Part shown: piece by piece, positions 12,246 through 22,950 of the stretch
Layout: each line of letters begins with the position of its first letter
Numbering within the stretch: the stretch's first letter is position 1
Assembly: GCF_000699445.3 (NCBI RefSeq)
Contig: NC_067196.1
Location: forward strand, 49,145,364-49,209,363
Source: Schistosoma haematobium
Lineage: Eukaryota > Platyhelminthes > Trematoda > Strigeidida > Schistosomatidae
Direction: 5' to 3'
Length of the DNA stretch: 64,000 nucleotides
Position numbers and translations under genes: made by a program
Notes under the pieces: generated by a model
The model's input: the letters and a program-made list of their open reading frames with translations, nothing else
Database searches by the model: none
Told to the model about the DNA's origin: nothing

Positions 12246-12884
12246 ATTGGTCATTACATGTCAGTTTCCGTTTGTCCATATTCTTGTGATTTTCCGAAGC
12301 TTGTAATGTGGTAGCTATTACTTTATGTATTCTTTTGGTACCGAAGAACAGGATTATCATTTAGTATCTTTCAAAATTACTAAAAAATCGGACGAATATA
12401 ATTGTTGGTAACGGGGTTAATTTTCATCGCAGTGTAAACGCTCGAACTACTTTTCAATTAATTTTCCTTTTTTTGTGATGAATTCAGATAAGATGGATGG
12501 CTTGTCTCATATATTTCACCTTGAACACTTAATTTGATCGAAATGTTATGTGAAGGGTTAGGAAATTGGTTATCAACACCAATTTAAAAGAAGGTGAATT
12601 ATTTATGTTCGAAGATGTGCTGGAAGTTTTTTATTAATTATTCTCTCGGACAATTTACAAATTTCAGGATCAGATAAATGCAGATTTTTTTCTCTAACAT
12701 TCCTTAATGTTTGTTTAGTTGAGTAGCATTTTGATGCCTTGAATTTCTGTTCGTTTACGATAATAATGATAATCTCTTTATATACACAAACTATCTATAT
12801 ATAATCATCTTTTATTACAAACAAAATATATTTTTTAAACTTTAAATCAAATATTTCGGGTTTATAATATATTTAAAACTTTCA
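12246..12884. other. AT-rich DNA without recognised content
   Basis: Nothing is recognised between the hammerhead repeat and the RTE-like fragment. Confidence 0.4.
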
Positions 12885-13790
12885 CCCCTTCTCTTTTCCT
12901 GATGAACGACTGGATCATGAAAACTTCAACATTTGAAGTGAAGCATGGGATACAGTAGACATCTAAGATGCAGTTGGATGATCTAGACTTCGCAGATGAT
13001 CTGGCCCTCCTATCGCACACGCAACAACAAATGCAGGAGGACATGACTAGTGTAGCAGCAGCCTCAGCAGCTGTAGGTCTCAACATACACAAAGGGAAAA
13101 GCAAGATTCTCCGATACAACACAGAATGCAACAATGCAATCACATTTGACGGAGAAGATTTGGAAGATGTAAAACCCTTTATATATCTGGGCAACATCAT
13201 TGATGAACACGATGGATCTGATGCAGATGTGAAGGCGCGGATCGGCAAAGCAAGAGTAGCATATCTACAACTGAACAACATCTGGAACTCAAAGCAATTG
13301 TCAACCAACACCAAGGTCAGAATTTTCAATACAAATGTCAAGACAGTACTACTGTATGGGGCGGAAACTTGGAGAACTACGAAAGCCATCACCCAGAAGA
13401 TACAAGTGTTTATTAACATTTGTCTACTCAAAATACTTCGGATCCGTTGACCAGACACTATCAGCAGCAACCTACTGTGGGAGATAACAAACCAGATCCT
13501 AGTGGAGGGAGAAATCAGGAAGAAGCACTGGAAGTGGATAGGAGACACGTTGAGGAAAGCACCCAACTGTGTCACGAGGCAAGTTCTCACTTTGAATCCC
13601 CAAGGCCAAAGGAGGAGTGGAAGACCGAAGAACACATTGAACCGGGAAATGGAGACATACATGAGAAGAATGAACAGAAATTGTATAGAACTAGAAAGGT
13701 GGGCTCAGTACAAAGTGGGTTGGAGAATTCTGGTCGGTGGCCTATGCTCCATTGGGAGTAACAAGCGTAGTTAAGTAAGTAATATATTTA
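12885..13790 (+). pseudogene. RTE-like LINE fragment, second family: RT and C-terminal region
   Basis: This is a 5'-truncated copy running from the RT palm to the element's end. One frame (phase of 12968) reads LFLMNDWIMKTST, then LDDLDFADDLALLS (catalytic FADD), AAVGLNIHKGKSKIL, FIYLGNIIDEH, VLLYGAETWRTT, and the C-terminal WKWIGDTLRK and RRSGRPKNTL, ending at 13774. Two stops interrupt it: TAG 12956-12958 and TGA 13448-13450. Both stand where related copies have Trp, so each is a G-to-A change, and no frameshift is needed. The 3' end is a short TAAG repeat (TTAAGTAAGTAA), typical of RTE-like tails. The family differs from the 4.6-kb element in sequence and tail. Its lineage (RTE or a near relative) is recalled, not tested. 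Confidence 0.85.
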
Positions 13791-14682
13791 AGAGAGTTTC
13801 TGGTTACCGAAATTCCTTGAGTGAATCTTGATTTGACTTTAAACTGGAACAAAATTAACCTACGTTAGTTTTTAGTTAATAATGATTATTTAGATGGAGC
13901 CGGTTCATACTAAGTATTATTTTCATTTCTTTTTTATTGCTTTACGTTTATTTCTCGCTTATACATATTCTATAAACAATTCAAAATTTCAATTATTTTC
14001 TTTTTAATATTATTCAAATTTAAAATCTTGACTTTATATTGTTATTCTAGTAAAAACCTGTTTGTAATATTGTTAAATAAGTGTACAATAACAAGAAATC
14101 CATATGTTTCGAAAATCATTCTGTTGAAGTCTTAGTTTTAATATCCTACTGGGAGAATTATGATACTATTTTATCAATATAAACCTTTTTTGTTAAAATA
14201 AATTGTACTTAGGTTATAATCGATTTCTTGGCGTCCAAATTTTAGATCTAACTAGAACAAAAAAGCATCGATATATATATTACTAACTGGTGAAATTATT
14301 ATTTTGTTGAGTAGATTTCAACAATAAAGTAATTTAAACAAACATGAAATTCAATTCATTGGTAGCTTTTCATGTCCTCATGTATGTTCAGTATTAATGA
14401 TACAACAGACGTAATTTCTACACTTAGGTTTAGCAAAAAACTTATCATTTTTTTCTAAAAAAAAAGTGATGAAGATGGTGACTGTCCAAATAGTTACTTT
14501 GATGATAGGAAAATTGTTCATTAAAATTAATCATTTAATATTCACTTACTGGATACTTGATGACAGAAACTATATAAAAAGTAGATATTGTATAATCAGA
14601 AAGAAAACAACTTATTATCTCTTTTCTTTTCTCAATTACAATTCATTTTTATAGCTAAATGATAATATTTATCAGAATGGGT
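13791..14682. other. Very AT-rich DNA without recognised content
   Basis: Nothing is recognised. The short open frame at 14466-14654 is low-complexity and AT-driven. Confidence 0.4.
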
Positions 14683-14925
14683 TTTGTGGAGATTTTCAGA
14701 AATTTCACAGATCGAAATCATGAGTCAATTGAAGCTAGACCACCATGGAAAACCTGGAAGCACTGGATGGCCGCTTCGTCCTAGTATGGGACTCCTCAGC
14801 AGCGCAAATCCACAATCACATCCCCCCCGGGATCTGAACCCAGGACCTGCCGGCTTCGCGCGCAATCACTTAACCACTAGACCACTGAGCCGGCATCCAA
14901 CTGTGTTAATGTCTAACTTCAACCA
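14683..14925 (-). repeat. Hammerhead SINE, second family, near-complete copy
   Basis: Read on the minus strand it has three parts. First is a tRNA-like head at 14830-14894, with box A-like TGGTCTAGTGG and box B-like GGTTCAGATCC, the two internal RNA polymerase III promoter elements. Next comes a hammerhead at 14760-14805, then the family tail with GGTTTTCCATGGTGGTC and CAATTGACTCATGATTTCG, ending with TCTCCACAAAACCC. About 30 bases upstream of the head (GTTGAAGTTAGACATTAACA on the minus strand) are shared with the 39.1-kb copy and then stop at about 14925. A run of C residues follows box B. Retrotransposition by a LINE partner is inferred. Confidence 0.8.
14760..14805 (-). ncRNA. Hammerhead ribozyme motif, nearly intact
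   Basis: On the minus strand, stem I is GCGCTG pairing with CAGTGC (one G-U wobble). The core is CTGAGGA and stem II is GTCC/GGAC. The usual GAAAC is GAAGC, a change at position 15.1, and the cleavage triplet is ATC. All of C3 to A9 and G12, A13 and A14 are kept, but stem III pairing is weakened. Reduced or no activity is expected. Confidence 0.7.
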
Positions 14926-16521
14926 ATATAATATTTTGTACAGTGTTGTATATTTATGTAAAAGAAATTTTCATATTTGCATCGAAAAATAAAATTTATA
15001 ATTGTTAAACTTTCAAATTAAAACTTTATATGTAAATAAATAATCAATAAATTTCTGATGATAAGAAAACAAACAAACAAACAAGAAAAAAGTATTATTC
15101 TCAATAATCAATTGACAAAGTAACGTTAAAGAATTTTATTATCCTACACATAGATTAAACATTGAACATTAAAAGTACCAATTACAAATAAAATTTTTGG
15201 AAAAATTCCCATTATATTAAAATACAATTATATGAACGATGAATATTCTTTTCAATAATTTCTCATCAAGTTCTACAATTAGACATGTACACATTAATGT
15301 AAATACCTACTTTAAACATTTTTAACATTGATTGGATGACTTATTCAGTATACAGTAAACTGGAGAACCATCTACATATTTATATTCGATAATTTTGATG
15401 TTTGATTATATTTCCTTGAAAAAGCTTTGATCAGGTTGCCAGACAAAACGTTGGATTTACTTCAAAATTTATTCGGTGAGATTTTTATAATACATTTTTT
15501 CTCTTCAATGTCTCACATTAACTCGACGCCTAAATACTGTGAAACTATTCGATCAAATTTAAACGGAAGTTTTCATTTAAGAATATTCTTCGTTTATATA
15601 ATTGTTACAAATAAAATTCTAATAAATCCATGTCTTAAAAAATTACCTTAATAAGTTATAACATTGTACTATTTAAAAGATAAAGTGTATTTATTTGAGA
15701 ATAGAATGTTTATCATTTCAGTAATATTTCAAACAATTTTGAAAAAAAACAACCATTAAAGCCATTACATAAATTTTCATTGAGAAACAGCTACATTAAT
15801 AAGATCCTGTAAAAAATTTGGTATTTAGATAGTTTGAATGATATAACTTATTAGACATTATTAGAAATATTTTATGAAATCATTATTTTATAGATTTATC
15901 AAACTTTCTGAAGTTTCCATTAATTTAAAGTTAATAAAATTTGGGAGAAGTATCAGAAACATATATATGAATAAGCATTTTCTAGAAGTAAGTGTTCCCC
16001 TGAAATACTGTTAAATGATTAACAGAAATTGTGAAAAACAGTATATTGTTTGATGTGAATACAAAATATCACATCTTACTGCTGTCAACTACATTCTTTC
16101 GTATGTACTGCTATGCACTGCTATTATATTCAAAAACTTTTTACTATTCAACATGTTATTTTTAATGCTTAAGCTAATTAGCAAACAATATTCAAGAAGA
16201 TGTCGATCTTATTCCTAAATGAAAATGGATTTAGATACCGCAAACTAATCACGGAATAGTAGAAGTTTTTAAAAAAGACAGAATATACATTTCAGTGATA
16301 TTTTAAAACATTTTGTCTGATATTGCATAAGGTAATAATATTTTTACGATGTTTAACATTTGACTGGTATCTACAACCAAATGTTATACTCCGTTTTGGA
16401 GTTATTTGTTTTAACAATGCAAATGTCCACCAATTACTGACTCTACTGTTCCACACACATTCAGATTATTATAAAGCATAAAAGCTTGTTAATTTGGTAA
16501 GTATCAGTATGGGGTTGCGAA
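14926..16521. other. AT-rich DNA without recognised content
   Basis: No gene or recognised repeat. A short run of CAAA repeats occurs near 15070-15082. Confidence 0.4.
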
Positions 16522-16730
16522 GCTTGTTAAGTTTTTGATTGAGATCATAAACCAATCGATGGTCCAGAGGTTAAACGCTAGCTAGCGAACCTGAAGGCCC
16601 TCAATTCGAACCATGCGTGCACACTGCTGAGAGGTCTCATAATAGAAAGAAACGGTTGTCCAGTGCTTCCAGGTTTTCAATAGTCGTCTTACATCGATCG
16701 ACTCATGATCTCAATCAAAAATTTGATAAG
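16522..16730 (+). repeat. Hammerhead SINE with inverted terminal sequences
   Basis: A tRNA-like head (box A-like TGGTCCAGAGG at 16559-16569, box B-like CAATTCGAACC at 16602-16612) is followed by a hammerhead relic (16620-16667) and the family tail. Its core reads CTGAGAG in place of CTGANGA, so it is inactive. The first 40 bases (16522-16562, including TTTTTGATTGAGATCAT) are an imperfect inverted copy of the last 40 (16691-16730, including ATGATCTCAATCAAAAA). Confidence 0.75.
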
Positions 16731-17003
16731 TTTTAAATGGAATGAATAGAATACTTTCTGAATCGAGAATATTTATTGTTACATATCTCAGGGAAAGTGA
16801 GACCGATGAAAACACAATTTTGATGTAAATCAGTGTATAATGGTTTCTTGAATGTTCTCAGTTCATGAAACGAGCCCTCTCCCAATTCAATTGACCCTCT
16901 GAAATAGCTTACATGGACAGTATTTATACATCTTTGATAGTAACAAACACAAAAATAATGAATTCAATTAGTATTGTTTGCTTGTATCTTCCCATTGTTA
17001 TAT
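16731..17003. other. AT-rich DNA without recognised content
   Basis: This short spacer separates a second-family hammerhead SINE from an Smα copy. Nothing is recognised in it. Confidence 0.4.
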
Positions 17004-17205
17004 AGGACTGCAATTGATCAGTCTGTTGTTGATATATGTGTATCCTGTGCAGATGACCTCGATATTGCCTTAAGTCACAAGTTTTATAAACAAAGATGGA
17101 TGATGGCTTGCAATTTAATCCAGGACGCGTGTTTCATCCTATTTGGGACTCGTTAGTTGGATATACCTTCATCCCAGAGTTGATGTTCACTCTGGGACAA
17201 AATAA
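17004..17205 (-). repeat. Smα-type hammerhead SINE, 5'-truncated
   Basis: On the minus strand it starts with TGTCCCAGAGTGAACATCAA, just downstream of where the tRNA-like head should end. It passes through the hammerhead (17112-17165) and continues to the Smα tail (AAGGCAATATCGAGG and AGACTGATCAATTGCAGTCC). The tRNA-like head itself is missing. The open frame at 16974-17156 on the plus strand is only a chance frame across this repeat. Confidence 0.8.
17112..17165 (-). ncRNA. Smα hammerhead ribozyme, core G5 to A
   Basis: On the minus strand the order is TATCCAA-CTAACGA-GTCCC-AAATA-GGAT-GAAAC-ACGCGTC-CTGGATT. Stem I, stem II, GAAA and the GTC cleavage triplet are all in place. The invariant CTGA is CTAA, so G5 is A, a change known to abolish hammerhead catalysis. 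This is the best preserved Smα ribozyme in the window apart from that base. Confidence 0.75.
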
Positions 17206-20060
17206 CGATTCTAGTCAATATCCTAATAGTACAAGATATTTTCAAGTAACTTGCATATAAGATTATTAATTACTGATATTAAAGATAATGAAATTAGTTG
17301 ATGATATTTGTTATCAACAGATTCTATTAAAAATTCTCAAATTTTTTTTAAGTGATATAACATTTGAATGGAATGAGAGAGAGATATATTTCATTTATAC
17401 GTTTCCTATTATTTCTCTTTATTAGAAATTTAGTTAAATTATGTCACTTGCTCGATAATGTTAATAATGATTTACTAAGACCAAAAAATTACAAATTTAC
17501 ATATGATTTATTAATGTATGTAAATGTCAACAAAATTTGACAGAATCTATTAGAAAAAAACAAACAAACAAACAAGACTTTTAGTCAGACCAAATGTTAA
17601 ATAATGAATGAGGTAAACAGAAGAATGATTTATTGGTTCACTTTTGTTCATATAAATTTATCTATTTAATAATTACAATTTACACTTTGGTTCATTTTTA
17701 GGTTTTTAATCTTCAAATGGCTTCATTGCGTAGAATATAAGGATAAGCAAATCAGTCATGACTGATATTTGAATTGTTCCTATTTTCATAGATTATCTTA
17801 TTTTCTCTATTTCGCTACCTTTGCATGCCGAAAAAAACATTCATTGTAACTATTTTTCTTTAACATTACATTTGGCATTATTTTCATCTTATAAATAAGA
17901 GATTAACTACATCATTTTCACTTTATTTTAAATTTTCACATTCATTTGGGTGTTTATCTAACATGAATAAGTAGGTATAAATAACTCTTTTTGAACCCAC
18001 ACTATGGTCATGGTTAACAGTCGAAAATCTTAAGTAAGATGACTTAGCTTAATCATTCATATTTTTTGCTGAATCTTGGGTTTCAATATTACTTCATACT
18101 TTCATTCCCACTTTTCCTTTAAAACTGTATTCTTTTTATTTGGTAGTTTTCTATTAGTGAAACTATTATTACTTTAACTTTTTGATCTTTTGCGAAAATG
18201 CTGATGTTGGGTACGACAACAAAGACTGATGTGACTCTGTGCTAGTTTCTACGTCGTTTATGACTGATCATTTATCTGAATTTTTTCTAAAAACCATGTA
18301 TAAATGTTCAAGAAGACGTTTATAAATATTTGGTGTGTAAGAAAACGGAAAAGTACAGACTTACTTCATTACCATTATTATCTATTCTAGCGGTCTTTTT
18401 GAAATTTCACCAAATAGAAAAATGTACAAATATTAGTGCTTAACAGTAAGTAGATTGTATATCCAGGTAAGGAAAGAGTAATATGGTAAATATTCATTAA
18501 ACTTTGTTCGCAAAAATAAAGCTCAACACCTAATATGCTGTGATTTCTCCTGATCGGTTAACTGTTTTAAAAGTATTTTTAAGTACTGATTTGTCGAAAA
18601 CAGATTATGTTTATTTCCGTCCACTTACATATAGATACATTAAATCCTGACTACTGTACATTTACTTCATTATTATTTTCCGACAGATTCCTGACCTTGA
18701 AAACTAACTCATTGATTATGTAAAGTCTTCTGTGTAATGTATCATGAGATCAAATGGTGTATCGTCTATAATAGGCAAGTTGTTGACAAAAAAATTCAAA
18801 AGGTCAGTTTATACACTGTAGAATACACTGAATTTGACCTACATTAACTAGATTTACGGTGTAGTTCACATAGATAGTTACCGAAAGCTATGAAACACTA
18901 CAGACCATTTTTGTTCAGATTTGAGAATTCAAAGCAGTTTATAATCAAGATATTACTCTGGGCCAACTGGAAACCTTAAATTTTTGACACTTAGACTATG
19001 AAGTTAGAATCCAGTGTACAGATATCCACCTACACTAACTTTACAGCATAAAGCATTAATTATTCATTATTATCAGTGAAATCTGTCTCACAAAAAAGCT
19101 GTTTGAAAATTCTTGGTTTAGAGTGGCTCTCCAGCTGAAATAAATTTTTGATAAAAGTGGTCATGAAGATGAATCAAATTCTATGATTCAATTGGCCGAT
19201 ACAACTGAAAATATTAATAAAGTTTTTTATTCCTAAATTTGTATTTATTTTGCTAGTTTGCAAAGTATTTCCATAAGAAAAACTACTTTACTTCCATGAT
19301 CTTGACTTGGTCAGGTGAATATTTCTTTGTAAACGTCAAGATTATGCCATCTAAGTGGGACAAAGCAATGATACCGAATTCCTCTAAGAAATAAACCATC
19401 AGAAAAAAGATGAAAGGAATCTAGACTTATATATCTAGCTGACATGTGTTCAGATTTTAATAGAATGATACATCGGTATAAATACTAGTGAATACGCTAG
19501 TTACCAATATATATAGTCTACATGTTACTAAGCAAGTTTAATTTCAGTTTATTTCTTAGTGATGTATTCACATGTAAACAATGAGATTTCTTGACTGGCT
19601 TTTATTAACTCTTTGATTTACTTACCTTTGCAGAAATAAACTTTTAAATGTAATATTTGACACTTAGATACACAAGCGTCAGCTGACAATTGATATTTAT
19701 CAGCATACGAGCTTAACTGTCATAAATATTCTTTTGTCTGTTGTTATGTATATACACAGAAAAAATATTTTTTAACTGAATATTGTCAGTGTATAATCTT
19801 TCAGCCTACACTAAATGAATTTATGTGCAGTATCTTTGATAGGCATATATTCTGGTCATATTTACATTTCGCTATAATTTATTTAATAATATTTAGTTAA
19901 AATATGTCTACTGCAATAAGGTTGTTAAATTACTTCTTTGCTATAGGTAGATCCTTTGAGAAAATACAACATTAAGTTTATCTAGGAAATGCTAAATTTA
20001 TGAGTATAATAAAGACAGAAAAAACTTTTGTATTTATAAGTATTATTTATCACAGGTTAC
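17206..20060. other. AT-rich DNA without recognised content
   Basis: No coding motif or repeat family was recognised in this stretch. Confidence 0.35.
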
Positions 20061-20140
20061 CAGCAGTTAGGGCACTACCAAAAACAAAACAGCACTGGGA
20101 TACTGTTTCGTCTTAGTATGAGACTCCTAAGGAGTGCGCC
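20061..20140 (-). repeat. Decayed hammerhead-SINE fragment
   Basis: GCACTGGGATACTGTTTCGT and CTTAGTATGAGACTCC, followed by GAGTGCG, reproduce the second-family hammerhead in minus orientation. The central core (expected TCCTCAG) reads CTCCTAAGG, so it is inactive. Head and tail are not recognisable. Confidence 0.6.
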
Positions 20141-21174
20141 TTCTGGCTAGGTTTTGAGTGATTTTAAATGGAACCCTAACTAATTAATCATGACGAATGC
20201 TATCTAAAAATTAAGATATTTATAAAAGGTTTGACTGAATATTTGGATAACCTTAACATTCTACATAAAATATTGCAGACGAGAGTTATAATTATTTCCC
20301 AAATATATGAAATTCAGGTGTCGGTAGCTATAGATTCTTATGATACTTTAAAAATATAAGGACTTAGTTTTTGCCGCCAGCTGTCATCAACTGAGGAACC
20401 AATATAGTCTAAGGAGCATTTGATAGTCATTTCATTTTAGTTTGTGTTTTCTAAGTGATGTGCGACAAAAACATCACATGGTGTAGAAAACATGACATTC
20501 GGATGAGCATGATAACCTTAGACCATTGAGTATGAATTCTGGGATCCACTTAACAAGGTTTTATTAACCACGTTATTTTAGAATAAAAATAAACCTTAAA
20601 CGGAATAATCTAAATAAACTCCACTTTTAAATTGTAACCTTTTAGCCATCATGTGTTCGATATACTGTATTATATTTTAGAATCGTTGGCAAGGAAACAG
20701 AAATTATGACCTTTTCTGCAATAACAGTACCAGGGTTTATAGATTTATTGACGTTTTTATCGATTCTTTTCACCATACTTAATTTTAGGCCAAGCGATTT
20801 ATTCATGACTAATTTACACTAATTGGTCATAGAGTTTAATAAAATTGTTGTCTTAATATTTCCATAAATGATGTACTAGTTTATTATTGATAGTAATTTA
20901 TTAAGTTAACTGACTTTTTTGAGATTACCATTAGCTATTTCACCATACACTGATTCGAACTTTGAATATTTGATATGTTCACAAACATACTTCGAAGCCC
21001 ACGAATAAGTTGGTCTCAATACTAACTCCTATAAGTGTGATAAATAATGTCATGTCAGTACGTCTTTGGATCCTAGAACATGTACCATTCCGTTCAAGAT
21101 TACAGACACACTACGTTTAAAACGAAAAGTAGGAAATAAAATTCATAGAATATATGAAATGTTGCTAGTAGTGG
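20141..21174. other. AT-rich DNA without recognised content
   Basis: Nothing is recognised between two hammerhead repeats. Confidence 0.35.
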
Positions 21175-21365
21175 GATCCAGGACTCACACCCAGTACCAT
21201 CAACATCAATTCTGAGATGCAAGAATATCTAGCTGAGAAGTCCCAAATAGGATGAAACACATATTCTAGACTTCACTACTAACCACATTTCATCTATTGT
21301 ATATAAAGTTGTGTGATAATCATTATATCGAGGCAATCGTTCCGGGATCCACGTGTATCAACCAA
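21175..21365 (+). repeat. Smα-type hammerhead SINE, head degraded
   Basis: The copy starts in box B debris (ACCCAGTACCATC) and ACATCAATTCTGAGATGCAA. It passes through a hammerhead motif (21222-21277), then the Smα tail with TTGTGTGATAATCATTATAT and CGAGGCAATCG. The same order and tail occur at 30975-31225. Confidence 0.75.
21222..21277 (+). ncRNA. Smα hammerhead motif with paired stem I changes
   Basis: The motif reads TATCTAG-CTGAGAA-GTCCC-AAATA-GGAT-GAAAC-ACATATT-CTAGACTTC. The stem I strands TCTAG and CTAGA pair fully, although both differ from the usual Smα TCCAG/CTGGA. Core CTGAGAA differs from CTGANGA (G8 to A) and the cleavage triplet is ATT, so it is probably inactive. Confidence 0.65.
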
Positions 21366-22830
21366 AACAGATTTAATTTCAGTTAAAATATTGAAGTTGG
21401 GATAATTTCAACCACTTAAATTAAATAAAATCCATGTTTGGGCTACGTGTAATGGAAATCTAAAAGATCTACTTTCAGGTGTTTAGTGCTTTTCGTGGCC
21501 CGGATCTGATTCCAATTCGACCATTTATAGCTTGTTATCGAAATATACATGTCACCTATCCTCGTATATAATCATCGAATTAAATCGCGTTGGTGAATAA
21601 CGAAATTAAATAAATTAAATACGAGAATGGATTTTTGAATACGTACATTTTTTACATTCATTGATTTGGACAATCAGATGGACGAAGCGAAGGAAGTGAA
21701 GTGAAGAGACGAGAGCGAAGCTAAATGACACCCCCTAGAGAATGCATGTGAGCTAAGTCAATTTAATCAGGCGTCCAACAAAAATAAGTCACAGACATGT
21801 GATGAGTAGAACAAGAAGTGCACACACATATGCTCACATAAAAACATTCAAGGTTAATAAGCGAATAATTGACAAGGTCAAAATGTGACTCAAGAAGAAT
21901 GAATAAGCTGGTCTGTTCGAAAGCTAGAATAAGTTATTTGGGCTTAACGTAGAAACCGACACAACATACTAAGACGAGATATGTTGTTAATTGCAACTAC
22001 GTAATGAACTTTATTATCATGGATTACATACTGTCAGTTAAAACAACAGAATAAAACAGTTATTTTTCTACGCTTGACATTAGCTGCTAAAAAGAGTGTT
22101 TTTTATATCATATGATAAATATGCTTTGATTAGTTAATTTTTGATTTGAAGTTTAAAAATGAGCAGTATCGGAAATAATGTTTTTTTGTTTAATTATGAA
22201 TTATTTTTGTTTGGTTTATCTTATTCGTTATAATCTATTTACAAAATTGTTTATCAATTAATAAAACTATACAGAATTGATATTTAATACGTTTATTAAT
22301 CAGTGGTTGGAAAAATTAGAACTTGAAAACAATTTTAGTTGACAATACCGATAGAAATTTACATCACAAGGGTGAATTTATAATATATACTGGGAATTTA
22401 TTGAAGAGAACTTTTCAAAATACAAGGTATATTGACTAAGGCTTGACATAAATACGATCAACTGGGTGAAGTGGCTTGTGTAGTGAGTTATCAAAATATT
22501 AGTTATACTGAATTCTTCCAACACTTGTTATTGATCTGCTTTATTTGATATCATCTATTTGATAATATATACTAAATATCAAATGAGAAACTATGCCTAA
22601 ATATCTGTCAACATTAAATATTGTTGTTATTCTGAAACAATATAATTTACAACATTTACTGACCTTGTTTCGCTTAAAAATGTTGATTTCTAAGAAAGAG
22701 ATAGAAATTTTTACCAGTCTGTTAAAACACTCCATTTCACATCACCGGAAAATTGATATTACACAAAATAATTTTCAAGATTGTGTTTTCAAAACACCAC
22801 GCAAATATTAAACCTACTCCTATTTTCTTA
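21366..22830. other. Intergenic DNA with an unexplained purine-rich patch
   Basis: Mostly AT-rich. Bases 21500-21980 are less so and include a purine-rich tract near 21672-21722 (GACGAAGCGAAGGAAGTGAA). The patch may be part of an LTR but has no convincing boundaries. No gene is seen. Confidence 0.35.
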
Positions 22831-22940
22831 TCAGAAGAGGTTTTGTGGAGATTTTAGAAATTTCAATAGTTGAAATCATGAGTCAATTGAAGATAGATCA
22901 CCATGGAAAACCCGAGAGCACTGGACGGCCATTTCGTCCT
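22831..22940 (-). repeat. 5'-truncated hammerhead SINE with exact target-site duplication
   Basis: The insert comprises, on the minus strand, the last third of the hammerhead (AGGACGAAATGGCCGTCCAG) and the complete family tail ending in CTCCACAAAACCTCTTCTGA. It is bounded by an exact 10-bp direct repeat TATTTTCTTA at 22821-22830 and 22941-22950. Truncation plus a duplication is the signature of target-primed reverse transcription. Confidence 0.85.
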
Positions 22941-22950
22941 TATTTTCTTA

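Noticed and set aside
14830..14894. Functional tRNA gene on the minus strand
   Set aside because: Box A and box B are present, but the sequence sits inside a repeated SINE and no proper acceptor, anticodon and T stems could be drawn for a whole tRNA.
16974..17156. 60-codon open frame
   Set aside because: It lies across an Smα SINE in the wrong strand and has no protein family features.
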